From assembly GCA_947631355.1 (NCBI GenBank), contig CANRKY010000010.1:1-33395 (forward strand): DNA of 33,395 nt, given 5' to 3'. The notes below the pieces were generated by a model, which ran no database searches, was not told the origin of the DNA, and saw only the letters and a program-made list of their open reading frames with translations. Every line of letters starts with the position of its first letter. Position 1 is the stretch's first letter. Of this stretch, positions 30,228-33,395 are shown one piece after another. Made by a program: the position numbers and the translations under genes. This DNA comes from an uncultured Marvinbryantia sp. Lineage in GTDB: Bacteria; Bacillota; Clostridia; Lachnospirales; Lachnospiraceae.

Positions 30228-30830
30228 TCACTGCTGCGTAAGCACGCTGTAAATCTCTGTAAGTCCGGCGCCTGGCGGACACACGTGATCCTGTATGGCC
30301 TCCGCGCGGATCTGGATGTGCAGTTCCTTCTCCGCCAGCTCGCCTTCCAGATAATCCGCCAGGCTCACCTTTTCAAACAGCGGCCTTGTGGAATCCCCCG
30401 GGCTCACCAGCTCTTTATAGCCAAACACATAGACTGCCGCGCCGTCCTCCCCGGTGCGTTCGATCAGTTCCCAGCTCTCGTCCGCGGCAAAGGAAAACAA
30501 CTCCGTATCGGCGGCCTCCTTTTTCTTTCTGCCCTCTTTATCCACTGTACGGATATGCTTTACCGGCACGGTCAGCCTGAGAAAGATCCATGCGTCGCTT
30601 TTCCCTGTGTTGGTGACCACAGGATTTTTCAGCACAGTGTCCCCCGGGTTCAGTCCCTGCGCTCTTTCCGGATCCCACGCCGGCTCCGTGAGCTGTACCT
30701 GCACGGAACCGGCTGTGATCACATTGGCAAAGGACGGGGAATCCGCCATAAGATACGCGCTTGTGATCCCCGAAGACGCGGCAAACACCGAACAGCCCAG
30801 CAGCATGGCCGCCGCTTTTTCCATTTTCAT
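30228..30830 (-). CDS. SipW-dependent secreted protein (TasA/camelysin-like), 200 aa
   Basis: The N-terminus has the SipW-type signal: KAAAMLLGCSVFAASSGITSAYLMADSPSFANVITAG, abbreviated to its core AYLMADSP; cleavage is expected near TSA-Y. The mature part resembles the TasA/CalY beta fold: VQLTEPAWDPE, NPGDTVLKNPVVTNTGKSDAWIFLRLTVPV, and the end-strand ELHIQIRAEAIQ. Such proteins build extracellular fibres or biofilm matrix. The start overlaps the sipW stop by 4 bp (ATGA), and GGAGG precedes it. It sits between the signal peptidase that should process it and the large adhesin. Confidence 0.88.
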   Translation of the reverse strand: MKMEKAAAMLLGCSVFAASSGITSAYLMADSPSFANVITAGSVQVQLTEPAWDPERAQGLNPGDTVLKNPVVTNTGKSDAWIFLRLTVPVKHIRTVDKEGRKKKEAADTELFSFAADESWELIERTGEDGAAVYVFGYKELVSPGDSTRPLFEKVSLADYLEGELAEKELHIQIRAEAIQDHVCPPGAGLTEIYSVLTQQ

Positions 30831-31327
30831 ATAATATCCGCCTCCCTCCGCTTAATTTCCATCAGATTCGTCAAGATCGCCCTTATCAGGATCAGCCACA
30901 GCAGCGCGCCCGCCGCCAGGATTTTCGCCGGCAGGCTCTCCAGCGCCACAGCCGCATACCCCAGATAAGGCACCGCAAATGTTACTTTTCCCACCACGTC
31001 CGCGTATGCGGTCTCCGCGCCGTCCGGCAGCTCGTTCGCGTCTCCCTTTGTGGTAAAGGTCCGCCTGTCCCCGTGCTTTTCCAGCACTCTGTGGGTAACG
31101 CATATCCCGCTCTCCCGGTGCAGGAACGTGATGATATCTCCTTCCTGTATGGCGTCACAGTTTTTGGGCAGCACATACACCACCGTTCCCGCCGTCAGGG
31201 CAGGCGCCATGCTCCCGCTGATGACGGTATAGATCTGGAACCCCAGAAGCGCCGGCACGGTGGTCATGGCCAGGATCGTCAGGTAAAAAACCAGCGCCAG
31301 GTTAAGGATCCTCCTCAGCATTTTCAT
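30827..31327 (-). CDS. sipW: SipW-type signal peptidase I
   Basis: A 166-residue ER-type signal peptidase, which cleaves the unusual signal peptides of TasA-like proteins at the outer face of the membrane. The catalytic Ser lies in VISGSMAPAL (S39) and the His in VTHRV (H79), in place of the Ser-Lys pair of usual bacterial enzymes. Hydrophobic segments at residues 8-30 and about 128-150 anchor both ends. The DANELPDG block is typical of the family. GGAGG precedes the ATG. It overlaps the upstream gene's end by 26 bp and its stop overlaps the next start, so translation is coupled throughout. Confidence 0.94.
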   Translation of the reverse strand: MKMLRRILNLALVFYLTILAMTTVPALLGFQIYTVISGSMAPALTAGTVVYVLPKNCDAIQEGDIITFLHRESGICVTHRVLEKHGDRRTFTTKGDANELPDGAETAYADVVGKVTFAVPYLGYAAVALESLPAKILAAGALLWLILIRAILTNLMEIKRREADII

Positions 31328-32501
31328 TTTCGGATCTCCTCCTGTCTTTTCTCTCCAGCAGCAGCGCGGCCGACAGCGTGATCCCGCTGACTGCGAAGAT
31401 CGCCGCCCACATGGCCGGGTACGAGATGTCCCCCGTCTGGGGCGCGGTCGCCTGCAGCACCGTGCCGTCCTCCCCGCGCGCGGAGAAGATCCACTGCACC
31501 TTTCCGGTCAGTTTCTGATAGCGGTTGTCCATCTGCGGGGAGAGCGATAATTTTACATCCAGCTCTTTGCCGCTCCCGGCCGAAAACTGCCCCAGGCTGA
31601 TATCGGTCCGCATGCTGTTTTCATTGCTCACCGGCCCCTGATAGATCACGCGGCCTTCCTCCGTCACCTCGATCACCGCATATTTTTCCAGGAGCTGTCT
31701 GACCAGTTCCCGCTGTTCCGCCGTCATGGAAACCTGCTCCGCCTTTTCCGCGTGTAAAAAGATCTCCACATCTTCCGCCGACTCGTTGCGCACGGTAATC
31801 CTCTGCAGGCGCGCGCATCCCGGCGACAGATTCTTAAAAGCGGAGAACAGATCCGTTCCGTCCATGGCAAAAGAAAATCCTCTTTCCCGTCCCAGAAAGA
31901 TCACGCCTGTGTCCTGCGCCTGCGGCACCTCTGCCTCCACGCGCCTGGTCTCTTTCGGCGCGGTTTTCCAGAGGGACGATGCGCCGCCCTCCGCCTGAAT
32001 ACTTTCCATGGTGATCAGGATCTGCGCCTCTTTTCCCTTATATTCGTTTCCCGCATACTGCGACAGGGTGTACGATTCCATCAGCGGTTCCTTTGTCGTC
32101 TCCTTCGCCCGCAGGATGTCGCGGTAATAGAACCACCCGTCCGCCCCCTTTTCCCAGAATTTGTCGTGAAAATGGAGTTCTATGACATCGGTGTCCAGCG
32201 AGGGATCCTCCGTAAATTCCCCGTTGTCCGAGCGCGTGCCGAACATTTTTGTCACCGCCACGCGCACCAGGATCGGCACGGTCCCATCATTTCGCACGTT
32301 CACCCGCTTTGTGACTTCTCCGGAAGGATCCACGTGCTGCGGGGGATCGTAATCCTCCACAATGCTGGCTTTGTAGGAATCCATGGTGAGCAGGTTTTCC
32401 GTGGAAACGCCCGCCATCCAGGATCCGTACACCATCCCCGCAAGAGAAAAGCAAAGTGTCATGGCAAGCAGAGCAAGAACCGCTTTTTTCCCTTTTCTCA
32501 T
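31302..32501 (-). CDS. SipW-locus surface protein with APQTG sorting signal (399 aa)
   Basis: The ATG at 32501 was chosen: AAAGGG lies at good spacing, and a GTG three codons earlier has its site too close. The signal is KGKKAVLALLAMTLCFSLAGMVYGSW, shortened, SipW-like in the following WMAGVSTENLLTMDSYKA. The mature part has TasA-like strands (VTKRVNVRNDGTVPILVRVAV) and a second domain from about 195. The C-terminus has APQTGD (353-358), a hydrophobic helix (AMWAAIFAVSGITLSAALLL) and a basic tail (ERKDRRR), the layout of a sortase signal with Ala instead of Leu. It could be the wall anchor of the fibre. Confidence 0.85.
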   Translation of the reverse strand: MRKGKKAVLALLAMTLCFSLAGMVYGSWMAGVSTENLLTMDSYKASIVEDYDPPQHVDPSGEVTKRVNVRNDGTVPILVRVAVTKMFGTRSDNGEFTEDPSLDTDVIELHFHDKFWEKGADGWFYYRDILRAKETTKEPLMESYTLSQYAGNEYKGKEAQILITMESIQAEGGASSLWKTAPKETRRVEAEVPQAQDTGVIFLGRERGFSFAMDGTDLFSAFKNLSPGCARLQRITVRNESAEDVEIFLHAEKAEQVSMTAEQRELVRQLLEKYAVIEVTEEGRVIYQGPVSNENSMRTDISLGQFSAGSGKELDVKLSLSPQMDNRYQKLTGKVQWIFSARGEDGTVLQATAPQTGDISYPAMWAAIFAVSGITLSAALLLERKDRRRSENENAEEDP

Positions 32502-32506
32502 GCGCC

Positions 32507-33253
32507 TCACCCTTTCGCTTCCATCTCCCGGTCCAAGGCCTCAAACGCCGCGCTCTGCGAGGCAAATCCCTTTGCCTGTATGGCCTCCGCTTTCACAAGG
32601 ATCTGAAAATCTCCCAGCAGCTTCATCTCATCATTTCCCCACTCAACGGGCACCGCCAGCGTGGTAAACAGTGTGGCCTGCTCCCCTATATTCAGGATGC
32701 CAGAGTGGTCGGAACCCATATAATTGCACACGATCTCGTGATCCGTTGTCCTGCCGCTGTCGATGGAAAACAGCGGGTTGATCATCGGCAGCCGCTCCAT
32801 CTGCTGGATGGAATATCCGGGGATCGCCCCCTGCACGATATTTTTTCCGCTGCCCTTCTCCTCGTAAGTGCCGCTGTACGTGTCGTCAAACCGGATCATT
32901 TTTTTGATCAGCGCCGTGCGGCCGCTGTCCGCGATGGGCTCCCCCGCACTGTCGGCAAGAGTCACGCGGATGCGCGCATAACACGGCTCCTCCCCGTTTT
33001 TCGGGGATGTCACATTTTTCACCGTTGGATTTTTGTACACACTGTACCCGGGATATACATTCTCCCCGTCCCCCTCTGAGGGATCCCACTCCGGCTCCTT
33101 AAAGCCGATGTCCAGATCCCCCACCGTAAAGGTGTTGACCACCGATTCTCTGCTGGTGAGATAGGCCAGTGTCTGCCTTACGCCCACCGCAAAAACCGCG
33201 GCCGCGGCTGCAGCCGCCACAATGATTCCTGTTCTTCTTTTCCTCATAATCAT
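32507..33253 (-). CDS. SipW-dependent secreted protein (TasA-like), 248 aa
   Basis: The N-terminus (RKRRTGIIVAAAAAAAVFAVGVRQTLAYLTSRESVVNTFTVGDL, shortened) has the typical SipW-type AYLTS cleavage region. The mature part carries the TasA/CalY pattern: IGFKEPEWDPSEGD, YSVYKNPTVKNVTS, EEPCYARIRVTLAD and the end-strand FQILVKAEAIQAKGF. GGGAGG precedes the ATG. The start overlaps the stop of the preceding partial gene by 4 bp. Its family makes secreted fibres or matrix, and it needs the SipW encoded two genes downstream. Confidence 0.9.
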   Translation of the reverse strand: MIMRKRRTGIIVAAAAAAAVFAVGVRQTLAYLTSRESVVNTFTVGDLDIGFKEPEWDPSEGDGENVYPGYSVYKNPTVKNVTSPKNGEEPCYARIRVTLADSAGEPIADSGRTALIKKMIRFDDTYSGTYEEKGSGKNIVQGAIPGYSIQQMERLPMINPLFSIDSGRTTDHEIVCNYMGSDHSGILNIGEQATLFTTLAVPVEWGNDEMKLLGDFQILVKAEAIQAKGFASQSAAFEALDREMEAKG

Positions 33254-33395
33254 ACCGTTTCCTCCCATGCTTCGTTCATACTCAGATTTTTACATGCCAC
33301 CGCCTCCGCGTATACCAGGATGCGAAAAGGCGGTATGTCCGCTCCCGCGCTATCCTTTATTTTTACGCTGTCAAACAGTGTCCCGGTCTCCTGGC
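33250..33395 (-). CDS. SipW-dependent (TasA-like) protein, C-terminal part, cut by the window edge
   Basis: Only the last 48 codons are in the window. On the minus strand the frame reads LFDSVKIKDSAG, then FRILVYAEAVACKNLSMNEAW, ending in ETV and a TGA that overlaps the next ATG by 4 bp. FRILVYAEAVA lines up with FQILVKAEAIQ at the C-terminus of the next protein, so this is another copy of the same family. It extends the operon beyond the window. Confidence 0.8.
   Translation of the reverse strand, partial: QETGTLFDSVKIKDSAGADIPPFRILVYAEAVACKNLSMNEAWEETV

Overview
The window looks like a chromosomal segment of a low-to-mid-GC Bacillota, most likely a gut-type Lachnospiraceae/Clostridia. Reasons: strong AGGAGG-type ribosome sites, several TTG starts, class III PPK2, an RpiB-type hexuronate isomerase, a SipW/TasA-like surface locus and Clostridia-style Fn3-bearing secreted proteins. 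This placement is inferred from gene content only. Most genes are on the minus strand, so operons read from high to low coordinates.

Layout. 1-400: a 24-bp tandem repeat, then tRNA-Cys and tRNA-Glu (minus). 457-8179: housekeeping and secreted genes (alpha/beta hydrolase, HExxH-Fn3 secreted protein, rsmA, TatD nuclease, a large KaiC-like/PEP-binding protein, YqeY-like protein). 8385-10205: a Fic protein with its own HTH, a striking intergenic array of 9-bp inverted and direct sites, a small orphan protein and a ribbon-helix-helix regulator. 10301-11578: an orphan lipoprotein solute-binding protein with its own promoter.

11718-17422 is the most unusual part. It is a tight seven-gene minus-strand operon: an NPCBM-like membrane-anchored protein, a 101-aa protein, an HExxH protein with a repeat-rich acidic tail, a VirD4/TraG-like ATPase with no membrane segment, a second ATPase-like protein whose P-loop has lost its Lys-Thr/Ser, and two small membrane proteins. 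It has the look of a secretion or transfer machine, yet no relaxase, VirB4 or other conjugation gene is visible in the window.

17765-24700: PPK2 polyphosphate kinase; uxaC glucuronate isomerase with a doubled 23-bp operator-like site; a PadR regulator with a DUF2812 membrane protein under a near-consensus promoter buried in a 19-bp palindrome; an MNT/HEPN pair whose HEPN motif is RX4Y instead of RX4H; an RpiB-family isomerase (probable DhuI, which with UxaC suggests hexuronate use); a CaCA antiporter; and a candidate stand-alone RNA of about 236 nt. 24706-26190: citrate synthase with a possible attenuator in its leader.

26380-33395 is one overlapping operon for cell-surface fibres: at least four SipW-dependent (TasA/camelysin-like) secreted proteins (one cut by the window edge, one with a non-canonical APQTG sorting signal), a SipW-type signal peptidase, and a 1277-aa repeat-rich adhesin. 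Across the window, short intergenic minisatellites (24, 45, 27 and 18 bp, all multiples of three) sit between genes.
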